Assembly (NCBI RefSeq): GCF_009689585.1
Contig: NZ_AP018694.1
Coordinates: 1 to 64,000, forward strand
Length of the DNA stretch: 64,000 nucleotides
Reading direction: 5' to 3'
Origin: Aquipluma nitroreducens
GTDB lineage: Bacteria > Bacteroidota > Bacteroidia > Bacteroidales > Prolixibacteraceae
Made by a program: the position numbers and the translations under genes. Below, piece after piece: positions 53,893 through 63,049 of this stretch. A model generated the notes under the pieces. It was not told where the DNA came from. It saw only the letters and a list, made by a program, of their open reading frames with translations, and made no database searches. Each line of letters opens with the position of its first letter. Within the stretch, counting starts at the first letter, position 1.

Positions 53893-54770
53893 CACATCCA
53901 TTTACGGGAGCCGGAGTAGCATTGATAACTCCTTTTAATGAAGATATGAGCGTTGATTACAGCGCATTGGAAAGATTAGTTGAAGATCAGATTTCAGGAG
54001 GAATTGATTATTTGGTGGTGCTTGGAACCACAGGTGAAACCCCTGCCCTTTCGGATGAAGAAAAGAAGGAAATCGTACGTTTTGTAATCGAAAAAAATGC
54101 CGGACGGTTGAAAATTGTAGTTGGAATTGGCAGCAACAATACGCTTGCCTTGGTTCATTCCATTCAGAACTACAATTTTGAAGGTATTGATGCCATTCTT
54201 TCGGTAACACCATATTACAACAAACCTACTCAGGAAGGTCTTTTCCAACATTTTAAAGCTGTTGTTGAAGCGAGTCCGGTTCCAGTCATTTTGTACAATG
54301 TACCTGGCCGTACAGGCGTAAATATGGAAGCCGAAACCACACTTCGTATTGCGCGACTTTCTGAAAAAGTGGTTGGAATTAAGGAGGCATGCGGCGTTTT
54401 AGCTCAATTTACTAAGATTATCAATGAAGCGCCAAGCTATTTTAAGGTTATTTCAGGCGACGATGGTTTGACCCTACCCTCTATTGTCATCGGCTCAATT
54501 GGTGTAATTTCGGTTATTGCCAATGCATTACCTAAAAAATTAAGCCAATTAACACGTGCATCGCTCGAAGGAAACATGCCTCTTGCCACTCAGTTACATT
54601 TAGAAATGGCTGAAATGCTGAAACTGATTTTCAAAGAAGGAAGTCCTGCCGGAGTTAAAGCCTTGATGGAAATAATGGGAACCGTAAAAAATCAGGTACG
54701 ATTGCCAAACGTTCCGGTTTCAGCAGCCACCTTTTCATTAATTGAAAATGAACTAAAGCTAATAAACTAA
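53889..54770 (+). CDS. dapA: 4-hydroxy-tetrahydrodipicolinate synthase
   Basis: Condenses pyruvate and aspartate semialdehyde in lysine and diaminopimelate synthesis. The 293-residue barrel has GTTGETPAL, the catalytic Tyr in VILYNVPGRTG, the Schiff-base Lys in VVGIKEACG and SGDDGLTLP. It overlaps the previous gene by four bases. All active-site residues are present. Confidence 0.96.
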   Translation: MTHPFTGAGVALITPFNEDMSVDYSALERLVEDQISGGIDYLVVLGTTGETPALSDEEKKEIVRFVIEKNAGRLKIVVGIGSNNTLALVHSIQNYNFEGIDAILSVTPYYNKPTQEGLFQHFKAVVEASPVPVILYNVPGRTGVNMEAETTLRIARLSEKVVGIKEACGVLAQFTKIINEAPSYFKVISGDDGLTLPSIVIGSIGVISVIANALPKKLSQLTRASLEGNMPLATQLHLEMAEMLKLIFKEGSPAGVKALMEIMGTVKNQVRLPNVPVSAATFSLIENELKLIN

Positions 54771-54951
54771 TGACGCTTGCATTTTGATATACATTGAGGT
54801 ATTCAAATCTCATCACATCTGGCTCATAAATCCAAAATAGATGTGCTTGCTAAAACAAGATAAATTTGTGTTATGTTTGTCATATAGTTGATAAAACTGT
54901 ATCGGCTAATCTTAAACATTAGCAAAACTAATATCTAAATACCATCTTGTA

Positions 54952-56283
54952 ATGAGCACTTTAACTATCTCGATTCTTGTAATTTCAAGTATAGTAAGTA
55001 TCATTATTCTGACCTCCAGATTAAAGATAAATGCTTTCATTTCGCTTTTTCTGGTATCCCTTTTATTGGCTCTGGTAGCTCTACCAAATGCCGACATCCT
55101 GAAAATTTTGAAAGATGGTTTTGGAAATACGATGGGATCAATCGGTTTTCTAATCATATTTGGTGCTGTTATAGCTATAGTGTTGGAAAAAAGTGGAGGT
55201 GCTTTGAGTATTGCCAGCTATCTGCTTTCAAAAACAGGAGATAAGCAAGCGCCGGCAGCATTAGGAATTACTGGTTTTTTGGCAGGCTTGCCTATTTTCT
55301 GCGATTCAGGATATATTATTCTTAGTGGTTTGGCTAAATCGTTCAGCGCCAAAACAAAAATTGCCATGCCGTTTATTGCTGTTGTTCTTGCCTGTTCGTT
55401 GTATTCTGTCCATTGCCTCGTACCTACTCATCCTGGCGCTTTGGCGGCTGCAGGCATCATGAATGTGAATATCGGGAATTTCATCCTTTGGGGGATAGCA
55501 TTTGCAATACCAGGCGCTTTGGCAGCATTCTTCTGGACTAAAAGAATAACAAAAAACAAAGGGTACAGACCGGCGCAATATGAACAGTCAAACAAGGAGT
55601 TAACTGATGAAAAACTCCCTTCTCCCCTTCTATCAATTTTACCTGTAATTGTTCCATTAATGCTAATTACATTGGCTTCAATTTTCGCTGTATTTGGCTG
55701 GAAAGATCAAATCTATTTCTTCAAAATAATACTTTTCATCGGACAACCCATTATCGCCCTTTTCGTTGGAATGCTTTTTTCATTCTTACTTCTGAAAAAT
55801 TTAAACCGAGCGAAACTAAATGGCATTTTTGAAACAGCCATTGAAAAAGCCGGACCTATTCTGATTGTCACTGCTGCTGGTGGTATGTTTGGAATGGTTA
55901 TTAAAGAAACTGGTATTGGATTGGAAGCGGGTAAATTTCTCAGTCAAACTGGCTTAGGCATTGCTGTACCATTTCTGATTGCCTTTTTGATGAAAACAGC
56001 TCAAGGCTCTTCAACTGTTGCGATTATTACCACTGCATCGTTTGTTGCACCAATGCTCTCGTTGTTAGGTCTGGATACCGAATCTGGAAGGTTGTTTGCT
56101 ACTTTGGCTATGGGCGCCGGGTCAATGATGATCTCACACGCAAACGATTCGTATTTCTGGGTGGTTACAAAATTTTCTGAATTGGATACCAATACAACTT
56201 TAAAGGTTTATTCGAGCGCAACTATTGTTATGGGTACAACCGTTTTTGCGTGTATCTGGATTACATCACTATTTATTCTCTAA
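54952..56283 (+). CDS. GntP-family permease
   Basis: A 443-residue membrane protein of the gluconate:proton symporter (GntP) family with about 12-14 helices. FGNTMGSIGFLIIFGAVIAIVLEKSG, HPGALAAAGIMNVNIG and AQGSSTVAIITTASF are typical. It probably imports gluconate or a related acid; no sugar-acid kinase or catabolic gene is next to it, so the substrate is open. TAAATTTG (54861-54868) is a possible -7 element. It converges with the CzcD-type gene after 7 bases. Confidence 0.9.
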   Translation: MSTLTISILVISSIVSIIILTSRLKINAFISLFLVSLLLALVALPNADILKILKDGFGNTMGSIGFLIIFGAVIAIVLEKSGGALSIASYLLSKTGDKQAPAALGITGFLAGLPIFCDSGYIILSGLAKSFSAKTKIAMPFIAVVLACSLYSVHCLVPTHPGALAAAGIMNVNIGNFILWGIAFAIPGALAAFFWTKRITKNKGYRPAQYEQSNKELTDEKLPSPLLSILPVIVPLMLITLASIFAVFGWKDQIYFFKIILFIGQPIIALFVGMLFSFLLLKNLNRAKLNGIFETAIEKAGPILIVTAAGGMFGMVIKETGIGLEAGKFLSQTGLGIAVPFLIAFLMKTAQGSSTVAIITTASFVAPMLSLLGLDTESGRLFATLAMGAGSMMISHANDSYFWVVTKFSELDTNTTLKVYSSATIVMGTTVFACIWITSLFIL

Positions 56284-56290
56284 TCGACAT

Positions 56291-57169
56291 CTAACACTTG
56301 CAACCCTCTCCTGAATTATATTCGTACTGAAAAGTGGTATGAGTGATCCCAAATCGGCTGTTTAGTAGCTGTTTTGCCTTTTTATTGATATTTAATGTAT
56401 CCGAAACCGGAAAATTTTTAATCAACTCCAGGTGCGCTTCGAAGTAAATCTGATGATCGGCCAATTGCCATAAATGCACATGATGAACGTTTCGGATTTC
56501 AACAATTTCTTCCATCGCTGAAATAACATCCTCCTGATCAATTTCTGGTGGTGAAAACTGCATTAAAATTCCAACGCTCTCTTTCAGAATTGTATAGGTG
56601 TGTACAAAAATATAAATACTGATCAAAACTGTAACCAGCGGATCGATCCAGTAAATCTGGAAAAGCCAGATACAAACAGCGCCAACAACAACTGCCACAG
56701 AAGTTAACGCATCACCAATCAAATGCAAATAGGCTGCTCTGATGTTCAGATTCTCATCTTTATTGTGATGAAGTATTAAAACCGACAATCCATTGGCAAC
56801 AATTCCCAAAATTCCAAGTCCAAGCATCCACAAATAATCAACTTCCTTCGGATTGAGAAACCTTTTTACAGCTTCAACCATCAAATAAACTGAAATGGCG
56901 ATCAATGTGATCGCATTGATGAATGCAGCCAGGATTTCTGCTCGTTTGTACCCAAATGTTGATTTCTGAGTTTGAGGGCGAAGTCCGATTCGATGAGCCA
57001 GATAAGCCAAAACTACCGAAATGACATCACTTAGGTTGTGAAGTGCGTCTGAAATTAGCGCCAGGCTTCCGGAGATAATACCGCCGGCAAACTGACCAAC
57101 AGTAATAATTCCGTTCAAGATAACGGTAATTGCCAGATTTCGCCCTGTATGTTCATGATTGTGTGACAT
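56291..57169 (-). CDS. CzcD/ZitB-type cation diffusion facilitator
   Basis: A 292-residue zinc/cobalt/cadmium-type exporter of the CDF family. It has the His-rich start SHNHEHTGR, helix-2 site SDALHNLSDV, helix-5 site HLIGDALTSV (two His-x3-Asp motifs) and a cytosolic C-terminal domain with HHVHLWQL. It ends in GEGCKC, two Cys that may bind metal. ATG 57169 is preferred to 57187. It differs from the ZnT9-like CDF at 10828-11736. Confidence 0.92.
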   Translation of the reverse strand: MSHNHEHTGRNLAITVILNGIITVGQFAGGIISGSLALISDALHNLSDVISVVLAYLAHRIGLRPQTQKSTFGYKRAEILAAFINAITLIAISVYLMVEAVKRFLNPKEVDYLWMLGLGILGIVANGLSVLILHHNKDENLNIRAAYLHLIGDALTSVAVVVGAVCIWLFQIYWIDPLVTVLISIYIFVHTYTILKESVGILMQFSPPEIDQEDVISAMEEIVEIRNVHHVHLWQLADHQIYFEAHLELIKNFPVSDTLNINKKAKQLLNSRFGITHTTFQYEYNSGEGCKC

Positions 57170-57243
57170 CTTTTCTATATTTAACAAACAATAAAAATCA
57201 AAATTTCCTTTACCAAAAATAACATTCGATAAAAATAAACAAT

Positions 57244-57942
57244 ATGAGAACGGTTTTGATCATTCTTTCGGCATTAATATGGACAGGACAAGCATATGGA
57301 CAGGTTAAAGATTATTCAGAAGCGAAAGATGTAGGATACGAAGTCGCGAAGTTAAATTTGATAAACCAGAACCACGAAAAGAAACTTTTGGAAGAAAGGG
57401 ACATTGCAGGAAGCCCATTTCTCGACAGGCAATTTCAGAATTCATACATTTTAAAGACCAATGGTGTCGAAATAAAGGATGTACCATTAAGATTCAACCT
57501 CTACAGCAACAACATGGAATTTAAGAAAGATGGAACGATTCTCGCCATTGGATTTCCATCGGAAATACAACGAATAAAAATGGGTAGTAAGATATTTGTC
57601 TACGCCAAATATATGAAACCCAAAAACATCGACTACGGTTTCTTTCAGGTATTGTATGAAGGGGATTATCAATTACTAAAAAAAGATCAGGTCATCCTTA
57701 AATCGCCTTCGGATAAAACAAACCCGAACGATTCCCTGCGATTTGAGAAACTACCACCCCAGTTTTATTTGCTTTATGGCAATGGCATGGCACATTTGGT
57801 TTATTCGCAAAAAAAACTGATTAAAACACTACAACCCATATCACAACAGGTAATTGACTACATAAAATCGAACAAAATCGATACAAAAGACGAATCACAA
57901 TTGATTCATCTGATGGAATATATGGCCGACACTCCAAATTAG
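57244..57942 (+). CDS. Secreted protein of unknown function
   Basis: A 232-residue protein with a signal peptide (MRTVLIILSALIWTGQAYGQ) and a mixed beta-rich mature part (for example YILKTNGVEIKDVPLRFNLY; FFQVLYEGDYQLLKKDQVIL). I recognise no family. It lies divergent from the CzcD-type gene and 50 bases before a sigma-factor gene in the same direction. Confidence 0.7.
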   Translation: MRTVLIILSALIWTGQAYGQVKDYSEAKDVGYEVAKLNLINQNHEKKLLEERDIAGSPFLDRQFQNSYILKTNGVEIKDVPLRFNLYSNNMEFKKDGTILAIGFPSEIQRIKMGSKIFVYAKYMKPKNIDYGFFQVLYEGDYQLLKKDQVILKSPSDKTNPNDSLRFEKLPPQFYLLYGNGMAHLVYSQKKLIKTLQPISQQVIDYIKSNKIDTKDESQLIHLMEYMADTPN

Positions 57943-57992
57943 CACAATTCATATTTGCCAGTTTTTTTTCACTTTCATGCAACATTCCTAAT

Positions 57993-58586
57993 TTGACCCT
58001 CGTCATTCAATCAGAAAACAAATTCAAATACTTGGAAACGCAGTACCCAAATATTCATCATGATGCGATTGAAAGGTGTCGAAAAGGCGATACTCAGGCA
58101 CAATTTGAGCTCTATAAGCTTTATTACAAGCCCATGTACAACGTTTGTCTGCGCATGGTTGGCAATGCGGTTGAAGCTGAAGATGTGATGCAGGAAGCCT
58201 TTTTAAAAGCGTTTACAAAGATTGACAGTTACGAAGGGAAAGTGAGTTTTGGCGCCTGGTTAAAGAAAATTGTGATTAACCGCTCATTGGATCAACTGAA
58301 AAAGCGAAAAGTGAAATTTGAAGAACTGAATGAAAAAATTCCTGACGAAGAACCCGTTGGGCTTGAGATTTCAGAAATTCAGATGGAGCAGTTAAAAAAG
58401 GCCATTCAACGGTTGCCCGATGGCTACAGGGTGGTTTTGAACCTTTATTTACTTGAAGGATATGACCATGAAGAGATTTCGCAAATTCTCGGAATTACGA
58501 ATGTTTCATCGCGTTCGCAATATTTACGGGCCAAGCTGAAACTTCGGGAGATGTTGCACAAAGAAGAATTGTTTGAATACAATTAA
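57993..58586 (+). CDS. ECF-like RNA polymerase sigma factor
   Basis: A sigma-70-family protein of about 197 residues with region 2 (CRKGDTQAQFELYKLYYKPM; EAEDVMQEAFLKAF) and region 4 (YDHEEISQILGITNVSSRSQYLRAKLKL, in part). No ATG is available near the expected start; TTG 57993 is the best initiator, so the N-terminus is uncertain. It heads a set with a single-helix membrane protein and a repeat-rich surface protein. Confidence 0.88.
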   Translation: MTLVIQSENKFKYLETQYPNIHHDAIERCRKGDTQAQFELYKLYYKPMYNVCLRMVGNAVEAEDVMQEAFLKAFTKIDSYEGKVSFGAWLKKIVINRSLDQLKKRKVKFEELNEKIPDEEPVGLEISEIQMEQLKKAIQRLPDGYRVVLNLYLLEGYDHEEISQILGITNVSSRSQYLRAKLKLREMLHKEELFEYN

Positions 58587-58706
58587 AAATGATTTGAAAA
58601 TGAGATAATTTGAAGATTTGGGAAAAGCATGGAGCATGGGGCATAGAGATAAAGCCCGTACCACGCAATCCGGAACTTGAAATTTGAAACTTGAAACTTA
58701 CATGTC

Positions 58707-59264
58707 ATGAAAGACGAACTAGAAAGATTAATCTTAAATAACCAACATTCTTTTCAGAACGAAGAACCGCTGGAAGGTCACTTCGAGCGATTTGAAGCCC
58801 GGCTTCAGAAAGCATCGAAACCGACCCGGAAATTCGATTTCCAAATGGTACTGAAAGTTGCTGCCATCGTAGTTTTCGCGCTACTGGTAGTCAATCAGGC
58901 ACGCATTTGGTTAACTCCTGAAAAGAAAGAAACCCTCTCACTGGGTTCAATTTCGCCCGAATACCGCGAAGTTGAATTTTACTACACCAATGCAATACAA
59001 GCAGACATCAAACAATTGGATGTATTTGAAAAGGAAGGATTGATTACAGAATCAGAACAACAAATGATGTTGAAGGAACAAAAAGAGTTTGACCAGATGT
59101 ATCAAAAGTTGATCGAAGACCTGAAAGCAAATCCTGATGACGAGCGGGTTATAAACGCCATGCTTGAATACTACCAGTCGAGAATAAATGTATTATCATT
59201 GGTTATCAACAAATTAAAAGAAGTAAAACAACATAAACGTTTACACAATGAAATCGATATTTAA
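58707..59264 (+). CDS. Single-helix membrane protein, putative anti-sigma factor
   Basis: A 185-residue protein: an acidic N-terminus (DELERLILNNQHSFQNEEPL), one transmembrane helix (about 47-66, VLKVAAIVVFALLVVNQ) and a C-terminal helical, charged part (TESEQQMMLKEQKEFDQMYQ) likely outside the cytoplasmic membrane. Position after a sigma gene suggests an anti-sigma role, but I see no classical zinc-finger motif. It overlaps the next gene by 17 bases. The 120 bases before it are low-complexity repeats such as AACTTGAAATTTGAAACTTG. Confidence 0.62.
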   Translation: MKDELERLILNNQHSFQNEEPLEGHFERFEARLQKASKPTRKFDFQMVLKVAAIVVFALLVVNQARIWLTPEKKETLSLGSISPEYREVEFYYTNAIQADIKQLDVFEKEGLITESEQQMMLKEQKEFDQMYQKLIEDLKANPDDERVINAMLEYYQSRINVLSLVINKLKEVKQHKRLHNEIDI

Positions 59265-60288
59265 CCTCACCCTTGCATTATTGTTATTTTCAACACTTTT
59301 GGTCAATGCCACAGGAGCCGAATTCAGCAAACAATACCGGAAAGGCTGGCAAAAAAGTGGAATTACAGGATTACAAATTATCAACAAATTTGGCGAAGTA
59401 AAAGTCAACGATATGGGAGGCGACTCAATTACAATTAAAGTATTGATTACCATCGACAATGCTTCTGAAAGCCGGGCCAAAGCGCTGATGGAAAAGATAC
59501 ACATCAACCTCCAGAAAAATGGTAGCCAGGTGATAGGTGAAACTGAAATTGAGGAAAACTTTAAAGGGAATAATTCATTCTCAATTGATTACCTCATCAA
59601 TATTCCAAAAGATAGGGATTTGACCATCACGAACAAGTACGGCAATGTAGTGATTAACGAATTGGATGCAAAAGGCACATTTGATGTTAGCTACGGATCG
59701 ATGACCGCTGGAAAGATGAAGTCACCTGCCGGAAACCCAATAAAGATTACCTTAGGTTACGGGAAAGCAACATTGGAAACAATAAACGACGCCGATATGG
59801 AAATCAAGTATTCAAAACTGTATGCTGATGAAATTAATCATGTCGTTATGGATTCGAAGTATTCTTCTGTAAATCTGGGAAAAACATCAAGCCTGACACT
59901 GGATTCGAAGTACGATGGAATTAACATCGACGAAATTGGCAAATTGAAATCGATATCCAAATACACCAATTATAAAATCGGTACATTAACCGAAAGTTTG
60001 GACCTCGATACGGGCTACGGATCTGTAAGGATTGAAAAAGTTGGGTCGAAATTCGACAAAATTCAAATCACAAACAGTTATGGAGGCATCAAAATTGGAT
60101 TAAACGAATTAAACTACAGGCTTAAGGCCGATTGCAGTTATTGCGATGTAAAATATCCTGCCAATCGCTACAAGGGAAACAAGATTCGCGAAAACACAAA
60201 ATTTTCGCTTGAAGGAACTGTTGGGAGCGGTGGTGGAACAGTTTTGATCGAAAGCCGTTATGGTGAAGTAAAACTCAACGAAGAGTAA
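59248..60288 (+). CDS. Secreted beta-repeat protein (DUF4097-like)
   Basis: A 346-residue secreted protein (signal MKSIFNLTLALLLFSTLLVNA). From about residue 130 it shows a recurring short motif of aromatic Tyr followed by Gly/Ser and alternating hydrophobics: KYGNVVI, SYGSM, GYGKATLE, KYSKLY, KYSSVNL, KYDGINI, KYTNYKI, GYGSVRI, SYGGIKI, SYCDVKY, RYGEVKL. The spacing is about 17-27 residues, which suggests a right-handed beta-helix as in DUF4097-like proteins. It is probably periplasmic or surface exposed. It overlaps the upstream gene by 17 bases and ends at a strong terminator. Confidence 0.75.
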   Translation: MKSIFNLTLALLLFSTLLVNATGAEFSKQYRKGWQKSGITGLQIINKFGEVKVNDMGGDSITIKVLITIDNASESRAKALMEKIHINLQKNGSQVIGETEIEENFKGNNSFSIDYLINIPKDRDLTITNKYGNVVINELDAKGTFDVSYGSMTAGKMKSPAGNPIKITLGYGKATLETINDADMEIKYSKLYADEINHVVMDSKYSSVNLGKTSSLTLDSKYDGINIDEIGKLKSISKYTNYKIGTLTESLDLDTGYGSVRIEKVGSKFDKIQITNSYGGIKIGLNELNYRLKADCSYCDVKYPANRYKGNKIRENTKFSLEGTVGSGGGTVLIESRYGEVKLNEE

Positions 60289-60335
60289 AAAAATATTCAG
60301 TCGCAGTTTGCAGTCGCATGCGTTTTCAAATTGTT

Positions 60336-60391
60336 ACGGGTTACGAGTTTCGGGATCTATCCCGAATCTCATAACCCGTATCGTTTTTTTT
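60336..60391 (+). terminator. Strong terminator after the sigma/beta-repeat operon
   Basis: ACGGGTTACGAGTTTCGGGAT and its near-perfect complement (to 60379) form a 21-bp stem with three mismatches and a 2-base loop. A run of eight T follows at 60384-60391. Confidence 0.88.
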
Positions 60392-60465
60392 GACCACTGA
60401 GACTGATCACTAAACTCTTTGTCTTTTCGTGGTTTTTCTTTTATATTTAGAATAAAATTTCAGCA

Positions 60466-61584
60466 TTGGAAACAGCACTTCAATTGGTAGCTTTTAATAT
60501 TCCTTACCCTCCTGATTATGGTGGCGTAATCGATATTTTCTACAAAATTAAAGCACTTGCTGAAAATGGCGTTTCGGTTTACCTCCATTGTTTCGAATAC
60601 AATCGTCCACAGGCAGTAGAGCTTGAAAAGTACTGCACGAAGGTTTTTTATTATCCAAGAAAATACGGCATTCGCTACCAATTATCAACTAAACCATACA
60701 TTGTAATTACTCGCCATAACAATCAATTATTAAACAACTTATCATCAAAAAATTACCCAATACTATTCGAAGGACTTCATACTTGCTTAAATCTCGAGAA
60801 TGAAGCTCTAAAAAACAATACAAAATTGGTTCGGACTCACAATGTGGAACACGAATATTACCTGAATTTGTGCAAAGCAGAACCAAATATCTTCCGAAAA
60901 ATGTTTTTCAGAATAGAGGCTTGCAAATTAAAACGGTATGAAAATGTACTTAAAAGCGCCTCTCACCTGCTCTGTATTTCGCCAAACGACAATTTATATT
61001 TCGACCAAAAATTCGGCAACTCACATTTTATTCCGGCCTTTCATCCGTTCAACGAAATCAAATCGAAAGAAGGTCGTGGCGAATACATCCTGTTTCATGG
61101 GAATCTTTCAGTATCAGAAAATATTCAGGCAGTTGAATACCTGATTCAGCATGTTTTTTCGAAAATCAGCCAACCGGTTATTATTGCCGGAAAAAATCCT
61201 TCGGAAAGATTGGCTCATAAGATACATAAACTCGCTAACATTCAACTGGTTTCAAATCCTGAAAATGATCAAATGGAGAATCTGATTCAAAATTCGCACA
61301 TTTGCTTGATACCCACCTTTCAGGATACCGGATTGAAGCTCAAACTACTGGCTTCACTATTCTCCGGACGCTTTTGTATAGCCAATGCGCCAATGATCCA
61401 CAAAACAGGATTGGAACACCTTTGTCATCAGGCAGATACGCCTGAAGATATGATTGCCTGTGTAAATGAATTGTTTGAATTGGATTTTACTTCCGAAGAA
61501 ACTGAAAAGCGAAAATTAATACTCGAAGACGCTTTTTCAAACCGCCACAATGCACTGAATATAGTTAAGTTGCTAAAGAATTAA
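60466..61584 (+). CDS. Glycosyltransferase, group-1-like
   Basis: A 372-residue two-domain glycosyltransferase: the N-terminal half with VAFNIPYPPDYGGVIDIFYK and RTHNVEHEYY, and the C-terminal half with ILFHGNLSVSENIQAVEYL, IAGKNPSERL and PTFQDTGLKLKLLASLFSG, resembling the GT4 nucleotide-sugar region. The donor and acceptor are unknown. No ATG is at the expected start; TTG 60466 is used (product begins METALQLVAFNIPYPP). No other polysaccharide genes are beside it. Confidence 0.82.
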   Translation: METALQLVAFNIPYPPDYGGVIDIFYKIKALAENGVSVYLHCFEYNRPQAVELEKYCTKVFYYPRKYGIRYQLSTKPYIVITRHNNQLLNNLSSKNYPILFEGLHTCLNLENEALKNNTKLVRTHNVEHEYYLNLCKAEPNIFRKMFFRIEACKLKRYENVLKSASHLLCISPNDNLYFDQKFGNSHFIPAFHPFNEIKSKEGRGEYILFHGNLSVSENIQAVEYLIQHVFSKISQPVIIAGKNPSERLAHKIHKLANIQLVSNPENDQMENLIQNSHICLIPTFQDTGLKLKLLASLFSGRFCIANAPMIHKTGLEHLCHQADTPEDMIACVNELFELDFTSEETEKRKLILEDAFSNRHNALNIVKLLKN

Positions 61585-61594
61585 AAATGGCCTA

Positions 61595-62935
61595 TTATCT
61601 TTTTGCAGCTCGTTTACGTTCAACTCCACGATTTCGCGATTTTGTTTTTCGTGGGTTCCGCTCTCCGGGACCACCCAGATTAACCTTTTTATTTTTCTCC
61701 TTTTTCTCGTGAAAAGCGCCCTGCGAATCCGTGATCACATTTGATTTGCCTAAATATTCCTTATCAAAAAGCACAGGTCGTTCCTCGTCAGTAAAAACAT
61801 TCGAAATTTTCAAATCCGAAGGCAAAGGTTTTTCCTCCATGACCCGGTTCATGAACTCTTCAATTTCAGCAAAATGTTTTATTTCAGGTTCATTCACAAA
61901 AGTGATTGCAATTCCAGCCTTTTCAGCCCTTCCGGTGCGCCCGATGCGGTGCATGTAATCTTCCGGAATGTCTGGCACATCAAAATTAATCACGTGCGAA
62001 ACATCCAAAATATCTAATCCCCTGGCGGCAACATCCGTTGCAATCAACATCCTGAAAGTTCCGTTTCTGAATTTTTCCAACGAGTTAATCCGGAGATTTT
62101 GCGATTTATTGGAGTGCAAAACGCCAATTTGCTCCGGATAAATTGGATTAAGAAGCTCGAAAACCCGGTCGGCAAATTGCTTACTGGATACAAAAATCAA
62201 TACACGGGAAAACTCTTCCTGACTGGCAAGCAGGTTTTCAAGTAAATTTACTTTGGTAAAAAAATTCGGTACAGAATAAAAATATTGGGTAATCTGTTCG
62301 AGCGGAGTACGTTGATTTTCAATCTCAACAGTAATTGGCTCGTAAAAATAACTATCAATCAAAGCGGCGACTTCTTCAGTCAAAGTGGCCGAGAACATTA
62401 GGTTTTGCCTGCGCTGCGGCAAACTATCCATAAAACTCATCAATTGCGGACGAAATCCGAGGTTTAGCATTTCATCAACTTCATCAATCACCAGTTTCTG
62501 AATGGCTTTCAGGCGTAAAACGCCAGTCATCACCAAATCGACCAGACGACCTGGAGTGGCCACTAAAATGTCCATTCCATTATAAACAACCTGTTTTTGT
62601 GTATTGATGTTTGTACCGCCATACACACCAACGACCCTGACATTCATATATTTTGCCAATTTCTCAGCTTCACCAACCACCTGCAAAACCAACTCGCGGG
62701 TTGGCACAACCACCAATATTCTCGGATATTTCTGATCGGAATATTTAAGTTGGCGAAGAATAGGCAGCAAATACGAAAAAGTCTTACCTGTACCCGTTTG
62801 TGCAATGCCAACAGCATCGCGTCCCGACATCACTACCGGATATACTTTTTCCTGAATGGGTGTCGGAGTTGTAAAACCCAGATCACTCAAGGCATTCAGA
62901 AGCGGAGTATTTAAATTTAATTCCTGAAAAGTCAC
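61595..62935 (-). CDS. DEAD-box RNA helicase
   Basis: A 446-residue ATP-dependent RNA helicase. Motifs: Q motif with FTTPTPIQ, I AQTGTGKT, Ia PTRELVLQV, II read as DEVD instead of DEAD, III SAT, and VI HRIGRTGRAEKAG. The basic C-terminal tail (KKEKNKKVNLGGPGERNPRK) likely binds RNA. It would act in RNA folding, ribosome assembly or decay. It is convergent with the glycosyltransferase gene, 10 bases apart. Confidence 0.93.
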   Translation of the reverse strand: MTFQELNLNTPLLNALSDLGFTTPTPIQEKVYPVVMSGRDAVGIAQTGTGKTFSYLLPILRQLKYSDQKYPRILVVVPTRELVLQVVGEAEKLAKYMNVRVVGVYGGTNINTQKQVVYNGMDILVATPGRLVDLVMTGVLRLKAIQKLVIDEVDEMLNLGFRPQLMSFMDSLPQRRQNLMFSATLTEEVAALIDSYFYEPITVEIENQRTPLEQITQYFYSVPNFFTKVNLLENLLASQEEFSRVLIFVSSKQFADRVFELLNPIYPEQIGVLHSNKSQNLRINSLEKFRNGTFRMLIATDVAARGLDILDVSHVINFDVPDIPEDYMHRIGRTGRAEKAGIAITFVNEPEIKHFAEIEEFMNRVMEEKPLPSDLKISNVFTDEERPVLFDKEYLGKSNVITDSQGAFHEKKEKNKKVNLGGPGERNPRKTKSRNRGVERKRAAKR

Positions 62936-62988
62936 TGTACGAAAATTTTAATTCGCTGCAAAGGTAATCCGAAAAAGTTAACAGTCAC

Positions 62989-63036
62989 AGTTTTCAGTCT
63001 CAGGGCTTGCAATTCTAAACACTGAGACTGAAAACT
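62989..63036. repeat. 15-bp perfect inverted repeat between helicase and synthetase genes
   Basis: AGTTTTCAGTCTCAG (62989-63003) and CTGAGACTGAAAACT (63022-63036) are exact complements. It lies just after the synthetase stop, where it may act as a terminator. Related CACTGAGACTGATCAC sequence occurs near 60394. Confidence 0.62.
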
Positions 63037-63049
63037 GACCACTGAAAAC

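Noticed and set aside
58587-58706. Tandem-like sequence AACTTGAAATTTGAAACTTG before the anti-sigma gene
   Set aside because: Low-complexity degenerate sequence of a kind common in such intergenic regions; no structure or function could be supported.
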